The notes under the pieces: model-generated
The model's database searches: none
The model's input: only the letters and a program-made list of their open reading frames with translations
Told to the model about the DNA's origin: nothing
In this document: piece by piece, positions 7,062 to 15,232 of the stretch
How the letters are laid out: each line of letters opens with the position of its first letter
How positions within the stretch are numbered: position 1 is the first letter of the stretch
Origin: Levilactobacillus cerevisiae
GTDB taxonomy: Bacteria; Bacillota; Bacilli; Lactobacillales; Lactobacillaceae
Direction of reading: 5' to 3'
DNA: 64,000 nucleotides
Assembly (NCBI RefSeq): GCF_003946245.1
Contig: NZ_RHNN01000005.1
Coordinates: 1 to 64,000, forward strand
Program-made: the position numbers and the translations under genes

Positions 7062-8489
7062 ATGGAGACTGAAAACATTGAACAAGCCATTCGTAAAATC
7101 CTTAGCGAGGAATTAGGTAACCAAACCTCGACTACGGGGAGTGCAGCAGCTGGCAGTAACGGTATTTTTTCCACCGTTAACGAAGCCATTGCTGCAACCA
7201 AAGCAGCACAAATTGATTATGCTGATCAACCAATTTCAGTACGGAACAAAGTGATCGAAGCTATCCGTGAAGGCTTCCGTCCTTACATTCAAGAAATGGC
7301 AGAACGGATTCATGAAGAAACGGGTATGGGGACTGTGAGTGCCAAGGTTGCGAAGTTAAACAACGCCTTGTACAACACACCAGGCACTGAAATTCTTCAA
7401 CCAGAAGCTGAAACTGGCGACGGCGGTCTTGTCATGTATGAATACGCCCCATTTGGTGTTATTGGGGCCGTGGGTCCAAGTACGAACCCTTCAGAAACTG
7501 TGATTGCCAACGCCATCATGATGTTAGCTGGTGGGAACACGTTATTCTTCGGTGCCCATCCAGGTGCCAAAGACATTACTCGTTGGACGATTGAAAAGTT
7601 AAACGAATTTGTTGCTAAGGAAACTGGCTTACATAACTTAGTGGTTTCGTTAGAGAAGCCTTCAATTGAATCCGTTCAAGAAGTTATGAAACACCCTGAC
7701 GTTGCCATGCTTTCCATCACTGGTGGCCCAGCAGTTGTTCACCAAGCCTTGATCAGTGGTAAGAAGGCTGTCGGTGCTGGTGCTGGTAACCCACCTGCAA
7801 TGGTTGATGCCACCGCTAACGTGGCTTTAGCAGCCCGGAACATTGTCGATTCCGCTGCCTTTGACAATAACATTCTGTGTACCGCTGAAAAGGAAGTTAT
7901 CGTTGAAGCCCCAGTCAAGGATGAGCTGATCAAATTAATGCAGGCTGAAGGTGCTATCTTAATTACCGATTCAGCTGACATTGACAAGTTAACCAAGATG
8001 ACCATTGGGCCTAAGGGCGATCCTGACCGGAAGTTTGTTGGTAAGGATGCTACCTTTATCTTGGATGAAGCTGGGATTCGTTACACTGGCAAGCCAACGC
8101 TGATCATCTTAGAAGCTGCTAAGGATCACCCATTGGTTACGACAGAAATGTTAATGCCAATCTTACCAATCGTCACTTGCCCAACCTTTGATGCTGTTCT
8201 GGCAACGGCTACTGAAGTTGAAGGCGGCTTACACCATACCGCTTCCATTCACTCAGAAAACTTGCCGCACATCAACAAGGCGGCTCACCGTTTAAACACC
8301 TCAATCTTCGTTGTAAATGGTCCTACTTACTGTGGAACTGGTGTTGCAACGAATGGTGCCCACAGTGGCGCTTCTGCCTTAACGATTGCTACGCCAACCG
8401 GTGAAGGAACTGCTACCTCGAAGACCTACACCCGTCGTCGCCGTCTTAACTCACCAGAAGGGTTCTCACTACGGACTTGGGAGGCGTAA
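7062..8489 (+). CDS. pduP: CoA-acylating propionaldehyde dehydrogenase PduP
   Basis: Oxidises propionaldehyde (or 3-hydroxypropionaldehyde) to the acyl-CoA with NAD+ in the microcompartment lumen. Of the aldehyde dehydrogenase superfamily, CoA-acylating branch, 475 residues. N-terminal encapsulation helix METENIEQAIRKILSEEL (1-18), Gly/Ala/Ser linker (20-33), then the dehydrogenase domain with GVIGAVGPSTNPSETVIANA and catalytic Cys273 in AFDNNILCTAEKEV. C-terminal block YCGTGVATNGAHSGASALT is typical. Start ATG 7062 lies 2 bp after the previous stop. NADH made here is used by PduQ, the next gene. Confidence 0.96.
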   Translation: METENIEQAIRKILSEELGNQTSTTGSAAAGSNGIFSTVNEAIAATKAAQIDYADQPISVRNKVIEAIREGFRPYIQEMAERIHEETGMGTVSAKVAKLNNALYNTPGTEILQPEAETGDGGLVMYEYAPFGVIGAVGPSTNPSETVIANAIMMLAGGNTLFFGAHPGAKDITRWTIEKLNEFVAKETGLHNLVVSLEKPSIESVQEVMKHPDVAMLSITGGPAVVHQALISGKKAVGAGAGNPPAMVDATANVALAARNIVDSAAFDNNILCTAEKEVIVEAPVKDELIKLMQAEGAILITDSADIDKLTKMTIGPKGDPDRKFVGKDATFILDEAGIRYTGKPTLIILEAAKDHPLVTTEMLMPILPIVTCPTFDAVLATATEVEGGLHHTASIHSENLPHINKAAHRLNTSIFVVNGPTYCGTGVATNGAHSGASALTIATPTGEGTATSKTYTRRRRLNSPEGFSLRTWEA

Positions 8490-8492
8490 AGC

Positions 8493-9614
8493 ATGGAAAA
8501 ATTTTCATTGGCGACTGCCATTTACTCTGGCAATGACAGCCTAGAACGTTTGGGCTTACTCAAGGGAGAAACAATCTTCCTGGTCTGCGATGCATTTTTA
8601 CCAGATACGCCAACGTTGAAAAAGATTCTTGGAGAAATTGACAGCAGCAACCAAGTCACAATTTTTGCTGATGTCAAACCAGATCCACCATTAGCCAACA
8701 TTATCGCTGGTGTGAAGCAGTTTGCGCCAGTTGCACCAACGGTTATGATTGGGATTGGTGGCGGTTCTGCAATTGATACGGCCAAAGGGATTCGATTCTT
8801 TGGCGACAAATTGCGTAAGACCGGAATCAAGAAGTTCATTGCCATTCCAACGACTAGTGGAACTGGTTCAGAAATCACGCAACACTGTGTGCTTTCAGAC
8901 CCAGAAAACCATCGCAAGTACCCAATCATGGAAGACTTCTTGCGGCCAGATGAAGCTTTGCTGGACCCACAATTAGTCATGACGGCGCCTAAGAGTGTCA
9001 CGGCTTATTCTGGCTTAGATGTTCTGACCCACTCGTTGGAGTCCCTGGTTGCTGTTGATGCCAATATGATTACCGATGGCTTAGCAGAAAAGGGTGTGGA
9101 CGTCATCACCCATGATTTGGTAACGTGTTACCGTCATGGTGAGGATGAAGCAGCTCGTAAGCGGGTACATGAAATTTCTTGTGCCGCCGGAATTGCCTTC
9201 AGTAACGCCGGTTTGGGGATTTGCCATTCATTAGCCCATCAATTAGGGGCTAACTTCCATGTTCCCCATGGTTTAGCTAACGCCATGCTCTTGCCATACG
9301 TTGTTGCTTACAACGCTGAACATGACAAGGTTGCTTGCGCTAAGTATGCCCAAGCTGCTCGTAAGGCTGGTTTGGCTGCTAACGGCATGGGTGACACAGT
9401 TGCTGTTCACCGCTTAATCAATTGCATTCGGCAGATGATGCTCAAGATGGATTGCCCACGGACGTTACAAGCCTTTGGGGTTGAATTCAAAGATGCTGTT
9501 GACATGACCGATACGATTGTTGCCAACGCACGTTTGGACGCGACGTTCCCTGGGAACCCCGTCGTCCCAACTGACGCTGATCTTGCCAAGATTTACCAAC
9601 AAGTTATTAAGTAA
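8493..9614 (+). CDS. pduQ: Iron-containing 1-propanol dehydrogenase PduQ
   Basis: Group III (Fe-dependent) alcohol dehydrogenase, 373 residues, reducing propionaldehyde to 1-propanol or 3-hydroxypropionaldehyde to 1,3-propanediol and so regenerating NAD+ for PduP. Seen: NAD-binding GIGGGSAIDTAKGI, PTTSGTGSEITQH, and the metal-binding stretch YSGLDVLTHSLESLV plus GICHSLAHQLGANFHVPHG with the conserved histidines. Starts 3 bp after pduP with GGGAGGCG upstream. No N-terminal targeting helix, so it is probably recruited by binding another enzyme. Confidence 0.95.
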   Translation: MEKFSLATAIYSGNDSLERLGLLKGETIFLVCDAFLPDTPTLKKILGEIDSSNQVTIFADVKPDPPLANIIAGVKQFAPVAPTVMIGIGGGSAIDTAKGIRFFGDKLRKTGIKKFIAIPTTSGTGSEITQHCVLSDPENHRKYPIMEDFLRPDEALLDPQLVMTAPKSVTAYSGLDVLTHSLESLVAVDANMITDGLAEKGVDVITHDLVTCYRHGEDEAARKRVHEISCAAGIAFSNAGLGICHSLAHQLGANFHVPHGLANAMLLPYVVAYNAEHDKVACAKYAQAARKAGLAANGMGDTVAVHRLINCIRQMMLKMDCPRTLQAFGVEFKDAVDMTDTIVANARLDATFPGNPVVPTDADLAKIYQQVIK

Positions 9615-9661
9615 TGCACCTGTTATGTAACTTAACGGTCGCAGTCCTTATAGAGTGATAG

Positions 9662-9778
9662 AAATGGGCTAAAACGCTGTGAATACGATTTTTGGCTCCT
9701 GATGTCGAGCTTCAAATTTCGCTTTTGCTTCGGTCGGGGAGTCATTCTCTGCCAAGCAGAACAGTGTTTTGGTCCATT
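9662..9778 (+). other. Branched hairpin in the pduQ-pduW gap
   Basis: The 238-bp gap before pduW has an outer stem of about 17 bp: AATGGGCTAAAACGCTG (9662-9678) pairs with CAGTGTTTTGGTCCATT (9762-9778). Inside are GGCTCC...GGAGTC with an inner GTCGAGC/GCTTCGGTC pairing (about 9694-9743) and a small TTCTCTGC/GCAGAA hairpin (9744-9760). The mismatches are often G-U. It is too long and lacks the U-run of a plain terminator. It marks the boundary between the catalytic genes and pduW-U-V and may be an RNA processing site. It may be a distant relative of the three-hairpin repeats seen after 16 kb, but shares no obvious sequence. Confidence 0.5.
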
Positions 9779-9852
9779 TTTAGTTTCCTTGTCGCGAGCC
9801 TACTACTTCAGCCCTGGGAAGATTACCCATTTAGAGAGAGGAAAATGAGTTT

Positions 9853-11040
9853 ATGTCACAGAAAATTTTAGCAATCAATGCCGGGAGTTCTTCCCTGAAA
9901 TTCAAGCTATACACGATGCCAGATGAAAAGGTGTTAATGAGCGGTCAGATTGATCGCATCGGGACTAAAACCAGTGAATTCAGTTACGTGATTGCTGGCA
10001 AGCGGAGTAAAATTGTTGCGCCGATGGAAAGCTTCGACACTGCAATTCAAAACGTGATTGACACGTTATTAACCAGCCACGTCATTCAAAGTAAGAATGA
10101 AATTACCGGGGTTGGTCATCGGATTTCTCATGGTGGCCGCTACTACTCTGCACCCGTCCTGGTTGATGAAGATGTGAAGTCCAAGATTGATGAATTGGCC
10201 GTCTTATCACCACTGCACAATCCAGTGAACCTTTTGGGAATTGAGGCGTTCGAGAAATTACTGCCGCATGCACAAGAAGTGGCCGTTTTTGATACCTCGT
10301 TCCACCACACGATTCCAGCCAAGGCCTACATGTACGCGTTGCCATACAGTTATTATGAAGATCATGGCATTCGGCGGTATGGGTTCCACGGGCCTTCGCA
10401 CGAATACATTGCGCAGCGGGCACCGGAATTATTTGGCAAGGAAAAGACGCACCGCATGATTTCCTGTCACTTGGGTAACGGGGGAAGCCTGACAGCACTG
10501 CTCGACGGTAAATCCGTAAACAGTTCAATGGGCTTTACGCCGTTAGCTGGGATTGTCATGGGGACGCGTTCAGGGGATATCGATCCGGAAATTATTCCTT
10601 TCATTGAAGAAGAATTCCACATGAGTTCTCAAGAAGTACGGAATATGCTGAATAAGGACTCCGGCTTGCTAGGAATTTCTGGTCTCTCTAATGACATTCG
10701 GGACCTGGACAAGGCTGCTCAAGCTGGCAATAAGCGCGCACAACTAGCACTCGATGTGTACGTTCACCAGATTCAACAATATATTGGTGCGTACACAACG
10801 GACTTGGAAGGGCTAGATACGTTAGTCTTTACCGCTGGTATCGGTGAGCATTCCGCTTTGATTCGGCAGATGGTTTGTGACCGGTTAGGCTATCTGGGTG
10901 TTAAGCTAGATGCAGCGAAGAACGATGCAAATGAACTGAGCATTGAAGCAGCAGATAGTCGCGTGAAGGTTGCCGTTATTCCAACCGACGAAGAGATTAT
11001 CATTGCGCGTGATGTGATGAGCGTATTGGGATTGAATTAA
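9853..11040 (+). CDS. pduW: Propionate/acetate kinase PduW
   Basis: ASKHA-fold kinase that makes ATP from propionyl-phosphate (or acetyl-/3-hydroxypropionyl-phosphate) and ADP, the energy-yielding last step after PduL. The 395 residues contain the acetate kinase signatures NAGSSSLKFKLY (6-17), GHRISHGGRYYS, VFDTSFHHTIP, HLGNGGSL and TAGIGEHSALIR. Acetate and propionate kinases are not separable by eye; the location makes the propionate role likely. Start ATG 9853 has GAGGAAAATGAG upstream. Confidence 0.92.
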   Translation: MSQKILAINAGSSSLKFKLYTMPDEKVLMSGQIDRIGTKTSEFSYVIAGKRSKIVAPMESFDTAIQNVIDTLLTSHVIQSKNEITGVGHRISHGGRYYSAPVLVDEDVKSKIDELAVLSPLHNPVNLLGIEAFEKLLPHAQEVAVFDTSFHHTIPAKAYMYALPYSYYEDHGIRRYGFHGPSHEYIAQRAPELFGKEKTHRMISCHLGNGGSLTALLDGKSVNSSMGFTPLAGIVMGTRSGDIDPEIIPFIEEEFHMSSQEVRNMLNKDSGLLGISGLSNDIRDLDKAAQAGNKRAQLALDVYVHQIQQYIGAYTTDLEGLDTLVFTAGIGEHSALIRQMVCDRLGYLGVKLDAAKNDANELSIEAADSRVKVAVIPTDEEIIIARDVMSVLGLN

Positions 11041-11052
11041 GGAGGCGCCAAT

Positions 11053-11397
11053 ATGGGGCGACAAATTGATCGCACAATTCAAGAGTATGTCCCGGGTAAA
11101 CAAGTCACACTGGCTCACATTGTGGCTAACCCGACGGCAGATATTTATGAGAAATTAGGGATTCAGACACCTAAAAATGCTTTGGGCATTCTCACGATTA
11201 CCCCGAGTGAAGCGTCAATTATTGCTGGTGACGTTGCCACTAAGTCTAGCAATGTTGAACTGGGATTCATTGATCGTTTTAGTGGTTCCGTTGTCGTCGT
11301 TGGTGAAGTGTCAGAAGTTGAAGCAGCGCTTCGCCAAGTCATTGCAACGTTAAGCAGTTTACTCGACTTTGACGTACCAGAAATTACGCGGACTTAG
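11053..11397 (+). CDS. pduU: Microcompartment shell protein PduU
   Basis: Circularly permuted single-BMC-domain shell protein, 114 residues, which forms hexamers with an N-terminal beta-barrel plug over the pore. Seen: [20 protein letters not shown] (the barrel strand region), [20 protein letters not shown] and [20 protein letters not shown]. Starts 12 bp after pduW behind AAGGAGGCG. In other hosts PduU and PduV interact; pduV lies about 2 kb downstream beyond two extra genes. Confidence 0.93.
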   Translation: MGRQIDRTIQEYVPGKQVTLAHIVANPTADIYEKLGIQTPKNALGILTITPSEASIIAGDVATKSSNVELGFIDRFSGSVVVVGEVSEVEAALRQVIATLSSLLDFDVPEITRT

Positions 11398-11411
11398 GTA
11401 AGGTGATTAAC

Positions 11412-12476
11412 ATGAGTGGAAGAAATAAATTTGACCGGCCAACCAAGTTGTCACAGCTGACACTTCGTAATGGCTACTGTCTGGCACCGTTGTCGACACG
11501 GACAGCCCTATTTGATGGGGAGGTCAGTCGCAATGATTGTTACTTTCATCAACTGCATGCGCAAAACGTTGGCTTGGACATTGTCGGGTCCGCCTACGTG
11601 CAGCAGAGTGGGTCGACCACTTCTGGATCACTGAGCGTTGCCGACGATAGTAAATTACCGGGTCTTCGGCAACTGGCACAGACGATTCAAAAGCAGGGGT
11701 CTAAAGCGATTTTGCAACTGGTTCATGCCGGCTGCATGACTAATAAAATAGCCACCAACGGCTTGCCAATTCTGGCGCCCAGCGCCGTGGCTGCGCCTCA
11801 TGGTAGTGGCGAGCTTCCGGAGGCCTTAACCACCAGCCAGATTACTGAAATCGTGGATTGCTTTGGTGCCGCGACTCAGCGAGCAATTTTGGCGGGATTT
11901 GACGGTGTTGAAATTCATGGGGCAAATAGCTTTTTACTGCAGCAATTCATGTCTCCGTTGACGAATCAGCGGACGGATGAATTTGGTGGTTCATTGGCTA
12001 ACCGGGTCCGTTTTCCACTAATGGTAGCGCAACGCGTCTTACAAGTGGCCAAACAAGCCCGGCGACCATTCGTCGTGGGTTACCGAATCTCACCAGAAGA
12101 GATTGCCACTGGTGGGCTGCCATTGTTGGATAACCTGGTCTTGATGCGGTTATTAGCCGGCTTCAAGATTGATTATCTGAGCTTGTCACTTCATGATTAT
12201 CAGCAACAACCGGTCACGATGGCTAAGAGCCAGACGGTGAGCGAAGTCATTAAAGCTGAGCTTGGTGACTTACCGTTGATGGTGGCAGGGGGCATTAAGA
12301 CTCTAGCCGATGTTGAACGGTTGGCGACCACTGCCGACGTTCTGGCGATTGGTCGCCAGCTGATGGTTGACCCCAAGTGGCCCAACCGTTATCGCAATCC
12401 GGCACGGTTGACTTCGGCTAAGCAATTAACCGCCTGGGATACGGGATTACCGCAACAATTATTTAAGTATCTATGA
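11412..12476 (+). CDS. NADH:flavin oxidoreductase, old yellow enzyme family
   Basis: FMN-dependent TIM-barrel reductase of 354 residues. Seen: N-terminal CLAPLSTRTALFDG (FMN-binding strand), ILQLVHAGCMTNKIA, the substrate-site pair in GFDGVEIHGANSFLLQQF, NRVRFPLMVAQRVL and the phosphate-binding end LPLMVAGGIKTLADVERL. Start ATG 11412 has AGGTGA five bases upstream; a GTG at 11403 overlaps that site. It sits inside the pdu operon between pduU and pduV and could reduce reactive alkenals (acrolein forms spontaneously from 3-hydroxypropionaldehyde) or act in redox balance. That link is an inference from position. Confidence 0.85.
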   Translation: MSGRNKFDRPTKLSQLTLRNGYCLAPLSTRTALFDGEVSRNDCYFHQLHAQNVGLDIVGSAYVQQSGSTTSGSLSVADDSKLPGLRQLAQTIQKQGSKAILQLVHAGCMTNKIATNGLPILAPSAVAAPHGSGELPEALTTSQITEIVDCFGAATQRAILAGFDGVEIHGANSFLLQQFMSPLTNQRTDEFGGSLANRVRFPLMVAQRVLQVAKQARRPFVVGYRISPEEIATGGLPLLDNLVLMRLLAGFKIDYLSLSLHDYQQQPVTMAKSQTVSEVIKAELGDLPLMVAGGIKTLADVERLATTADVLAIGRQLMVDPKWPNRYRNPARLTSAKQLTAWDTGLPQQLFKYL

Positions 12477-12491
12477 TAGGAATGATGCATT

Positions 12492-13274
12492 TTGCCTGAA
12501 CGAGTCTTAAATCTTACTGGTGGTTTTAATTTTCGGGACCTAGGTGGTTATCAAGCGAGCGATGGGCGGGTCACCAAGTGGCATACGCTGTTACGAACCG
12601 CGCACTTAGCCAATCTAACAGACGAAGATTATCAACAACTCGAGGATTTGGGCGTTGGCTTGGTTGTTGATTTGCGCTCAACGGCAGAGGTTAGCCAATT
12701 CCCAGACCGGATGGGTGCAATGAAAGTCGTTCACCTACCTGTCTTTGATTATGACGAGACGGAGAGTGCAGCCTCAAATGAAGAGCTGCAACGGCTGTTC
12801 GAACGCAATGGTCGGTGGGGCTATCACCGGATGATGCGCGTCTATCGCCGGCTGGTTGGTAATCCACATGCCCAAAAGGCTTATCATGACTTCTTCCAGT
12901 TGTTGTTAGCGTGGCATGGCAAATCCGGTGTGATTTTTCATTGCTCTGCTGGCAAGGACCGGACAGGGATGGCTGCGGTGTACTTGCTTCGGGCTTTGGG
13001 CGTTTCTCCAGATACCGTGTTGGCTGACTACCTGATGACAAATGCCGCTTCAACTGAGCACGTTGCCGAGCGGATTGCGGCAATTCCACCGGGAACTGGT
13101 CGTTTGAATTTACAGCAATCCGTTCATGATTTGGCGACGGTCAACGAGGATTATTACCAGCAAGCCATGTGCTTGATTAATTACGAATACGGCGGCATGA
13201 TGGCTTACTTGCGTGAGGTATTAGGCGTAACTGAGGATGATCAATATCGGTTGCAACAACTATATTTGACGTAG
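12492..13274 (+). CDS. Tyrosine/serine protein phosphatase family protein
   Basis: A 260-residue member of the bacterial tyrosine/dual-specificity phosphatase family (Y_phosphatase3 type). Seen: N-terminal NLTGGFNFRDLGGYQASDGR, LVVDLRSTAEV and the catalytic P-loop HCSAGKDRTG (C-x5-R) in VIFHCSAGKDRTGMAAVYLL. The likely start is TTG 12492 because ATGs at 12482 and 12485 run into a stop; AGGAATG lies upstream. It follows the flavin reductase by 15 bp, so it is in the same transcript. Substrate is unknown; relatives act on phosphotyrosine and phosphoinositides. Confidence 0.85.
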   Translation: MPERVLNLTGGFNFRDLGGYQASDGRVTKWHTLLRTAHLANLTDEDYQQLEDLGVGLVVDLRSTAEVSQFPDRMGAMKVVHLPVFDYDETESAASNEELQRLFERNGRWGYHRMMRVYRRLVGNPHAQKAYHDFFQLLLAWHGKSGVIFHCSAGKDRTGMAAVYLLRALGVSPDTVLADYLMTNAASTEHVAERIAAIPPGTGRLNLQQSVHDLATVNEDYYQQAMCLINYEYGGMMAYLREVLGVTEDDQYRLQQLYLT

Positions 13275-13324
13275 AGCATTGTCTGGAAGCCCATGAGAGA
13301 TTCCACAATAGCCAGCGCGTCGTA

Positions 13325-13369
13325 AAAGTAGTGGCAGGGTAACCATTGGTTATATTGCCACTATTTTTC
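13325..13369 (+). terminator. Terminator-like hairpin before pduV
   Basis: AAGTAGTGGCA pairs with TGCCACTATTTTT, with an inner GTAACC/GGTTAT pair. The stem ends in a short U-run, so this is a fair Rho-independent terminator. It would make pduV depend on read-through or on its own promoter. Confidence 0.6.
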
Positions 13370-13407
13370 TATCGGTTTGAAATAAACGAAAAAGGGTGAG
13401 ATAAATT

Positions 13408-13836
13408 ATGCAAAGGGCAATGTTTGTTGGCGCGATTGCGTGTGGTAAGACGACACTATTACAACGCTTAAAAGATCAAACGATTCATTACGATAAAACC
13501 CAGTCTGTTGAGTTTTATCAAAATATTGTGGATACACCAGGAGAATACATCGAGCATCGGCGGATGTACACCAACTTAGCGACAACTGCTATGGATGTTG
13601 ATATGGTTGTCATGATTCAGAGCGCAACGGATCGGCGGCTGATTTTCCCTGAGGCCTTCAGTACGATGTTTGGCCGGCCAGTCGTGGGCGTGGTGAGCAA
13701 GATTGATGTGGCTAGTTCAGACGAAATCAGTTGGGCAACGCAACAGTTAAAACGCGCGGGTGCTAAGCAAATCTTGCTGGTGTCAGCGTTGACCGGTGAA
13801 CACACGGAAGACCTTCGCGTGTTGCTGGATAAATAA
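13408..13836 (+). CDS. pduV: Ras-like GTPase PduV/EutP
   Basis: Small P-loop GTPase of 142 residues from the PduV/EutP family, thought to position microcompartments through PduU. Seen: Walker A GAIACGKTT (8-16), switch II DTPGEY, the guanine-specific SKID and VSALTGE. The Ala in the P-loop (GAIACGKT) is normal for the family. Start ATG 13408 follows AAAGGGTGAG. Last recognisable pdu gene; unrelated transporters follow. Confidence 0.9.
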   Translation: MQRAMFVGAIACGKTTLLQRLKDQTIHYDKTQSVEFYQNIVDTPGEYIEHRRMYTNLATTAMDVDMVVMIQSATDRRLIFPEAFSTMFGRPVVGVVSKIDVASSDEISWATQQLKRAGAKQILLVSALTGEHTEDLRVLLDK

Positions 13837-13890
13837 AACGAGAGTTATTTGACGTTTCAAAGTGAATTTCCCTTAACCTTCGGCCCCAAA

Positions 13891-13907
13891 ATAGTGTAAT
13901 CTAGTAA
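13891..13907 (+). promoter_or_regulatory. Shared promoter-like motif upstream of two MFS paralogues
   Basis: ATAGTGTAATCTAGTAA here and ATAGTGTAATCTGGTAA at 15182-15198 differ by one base and lie at nearly the same distance (34-35 bp) before the two paralogous transporters. TAATCT could be the -10. Conservation in otherwise different flanks suggests that the promoter was duplicated with the gene or is under the same control. Confidence 0.45.
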
Positions 13908-13941
13908 CTAACAAATCTTTTTCGACTGGGGGCTGATTCAC

Positions 13942-15129
13942 GTGAATAAATACCGTTGGCAAGCCAGTGCGCTGGTTCTGGTGGCGTTTATGCTGGGGTG
14001 CAATGAATTTATGGTGGTCGGGGTAATCTCGGACATCGCGCGTTCGTTGCGGGTTACCGTGGCGACGGCGGGGTATCTGGTGACCATCTTCGCCATCGTC
14101 TACGCCGTTAGCACGCCGGTAATTACCCTGTTAGCGAACCGCTTCAACCGCTACCGCACACTGATGGTACTGATGCTGATTTTCTTGGTGGGCAACACCT
14201 GGAGTGGCTTTGCCAATAGCTACGGGTGGTTCCTGGTGTCGCGGATGCTGACCGCCGCTGTCGCCGGGGCAATTGAATCGTTGATTATTCTTTTCGCCAA
14301 CGACATTGCGCCGCGCAACAGGCGGGCAGTACTGATTTCTTGGCTCGCCGCTGGTTTCAGCATTGCCTCCGTCGTCGGGGTGCCCATTGGGACAGCGATT
14401 AGTACCGCCACTAGCTGGCACGTGGCCTTCCACCTGATTTCGGTGCTGAGTCTGTTAACGTGCGTGGTGATGGCGTTTCTGTTGCCGCGTGATTTACCCC
14501 AGACACCCGGTGGCATCAAGGATCAACTGGTCTTACTCACGGACAAACGCATCTACCTGGGAGCCGTGCTGATTCTCTTCTCTGCCGCAGCGCTGTACGC
14601 CTATTACACTTACATTCGGCCGCTGCTGACAACTGGCCTGGGTTTCAGTACGACCGCTTTAAACTGGCTGTTATTTGCGCTCGGCCTCATGAGCATTTTG
14701 GGCAACCGACTTTCGGGCACCGTCGCGGAACGCAGTGGACTGACCACCATGCCGCGGTTTTACGTCGTGGACATTATCTTGCTCTTATTATTGCCGGTTG
14801 CGATGACGAATCGGGTGACTGGCTTTGGTCTCTTCCTCATCTTGACGTTAATCATTTCCGTGGTGAACTCACCGATTCAGCTGCACTTCCTGGACGTGGC
14901 CGAAGCGGACTACCCGCAGGCAACGCTCCTAGCGTCCTCGTTAAACGCCATCTTCTTTAACATCGGCATCTCCCTGGGGTCAGCCACGGCCGCCCAGGTC
15001 CTGACGCACGGTGGGTTGTTCAAATTAGGATTTGGCGCCGCAGTCTTCGCCGGCTTATCCTTAATCGTGGCCGTCATTTTAAACCGGGTGGTTGCCGCGC
15101 ATCACCGCGAAACCGCTCTCGAAAAATAA
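13942..15129 (+). CDS. MFS transporter, DHA1 family (copy 1)
   Basis: A 395-residue, 12-TM drug/metabolite:proton antiporter of the AraJ/PbuE-like DHA1 type. Seen: MLGCNEFMVVGVISDIA in TM1, the motif-A region LANRFNRYRTL between TM2 and TM3, and FSIASVVGVPIGTAI in TM5 (motif C-like). It starts with GTG 13942 behind GGGGGC. Substrate cannot be told from sequence. Closely paralogous to the next gene of exactly the same length, so this is a tandem duplication. Confidence 0.85.
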   Translation: MNKYRWQASALVLVAFMLGCNEFMVVGVISDIARSLRVTVATAGYLVTIFAIVYAVSTPVITLLANRFNRYRTLMVLMLIFLVGNTWSGFANSYGWFLVSRMLTAAVAGAIESLIILFANDIAPRNRRAVLISWLAAGFSIASVVGVPIGTAISTATSWHVAFHLISVLSLLTCVVMAFLLPRDLPQTPGGIKDQLVLLTDKRIYLGAVLILFSAAALYAYYTYIRPLLTTGLGFSTTALNWLLFALGLMSILGNRLSGTVAERSGLTTMPRFYVVDIILLLLLPVAMTNRVTGFGLFLILTLIISVVNSPIQLHFLDVAEADYPQATLLASSLNAIFFNIGISLGSATAAQVLTHGGLFKLGFGAAVFAGLSLIVAVILNRVVAAHHRETALEK

Positions 15130-15232
15130 TTTTCAGATGTAAGGGATTACTTGAGTCGTTCCCCTAATAATTTTCCGGGAGATAGTGTAATCTGGTAAGT
15201 AGAAATCTAAGGGAAATCAGAGGAATTGCAAA

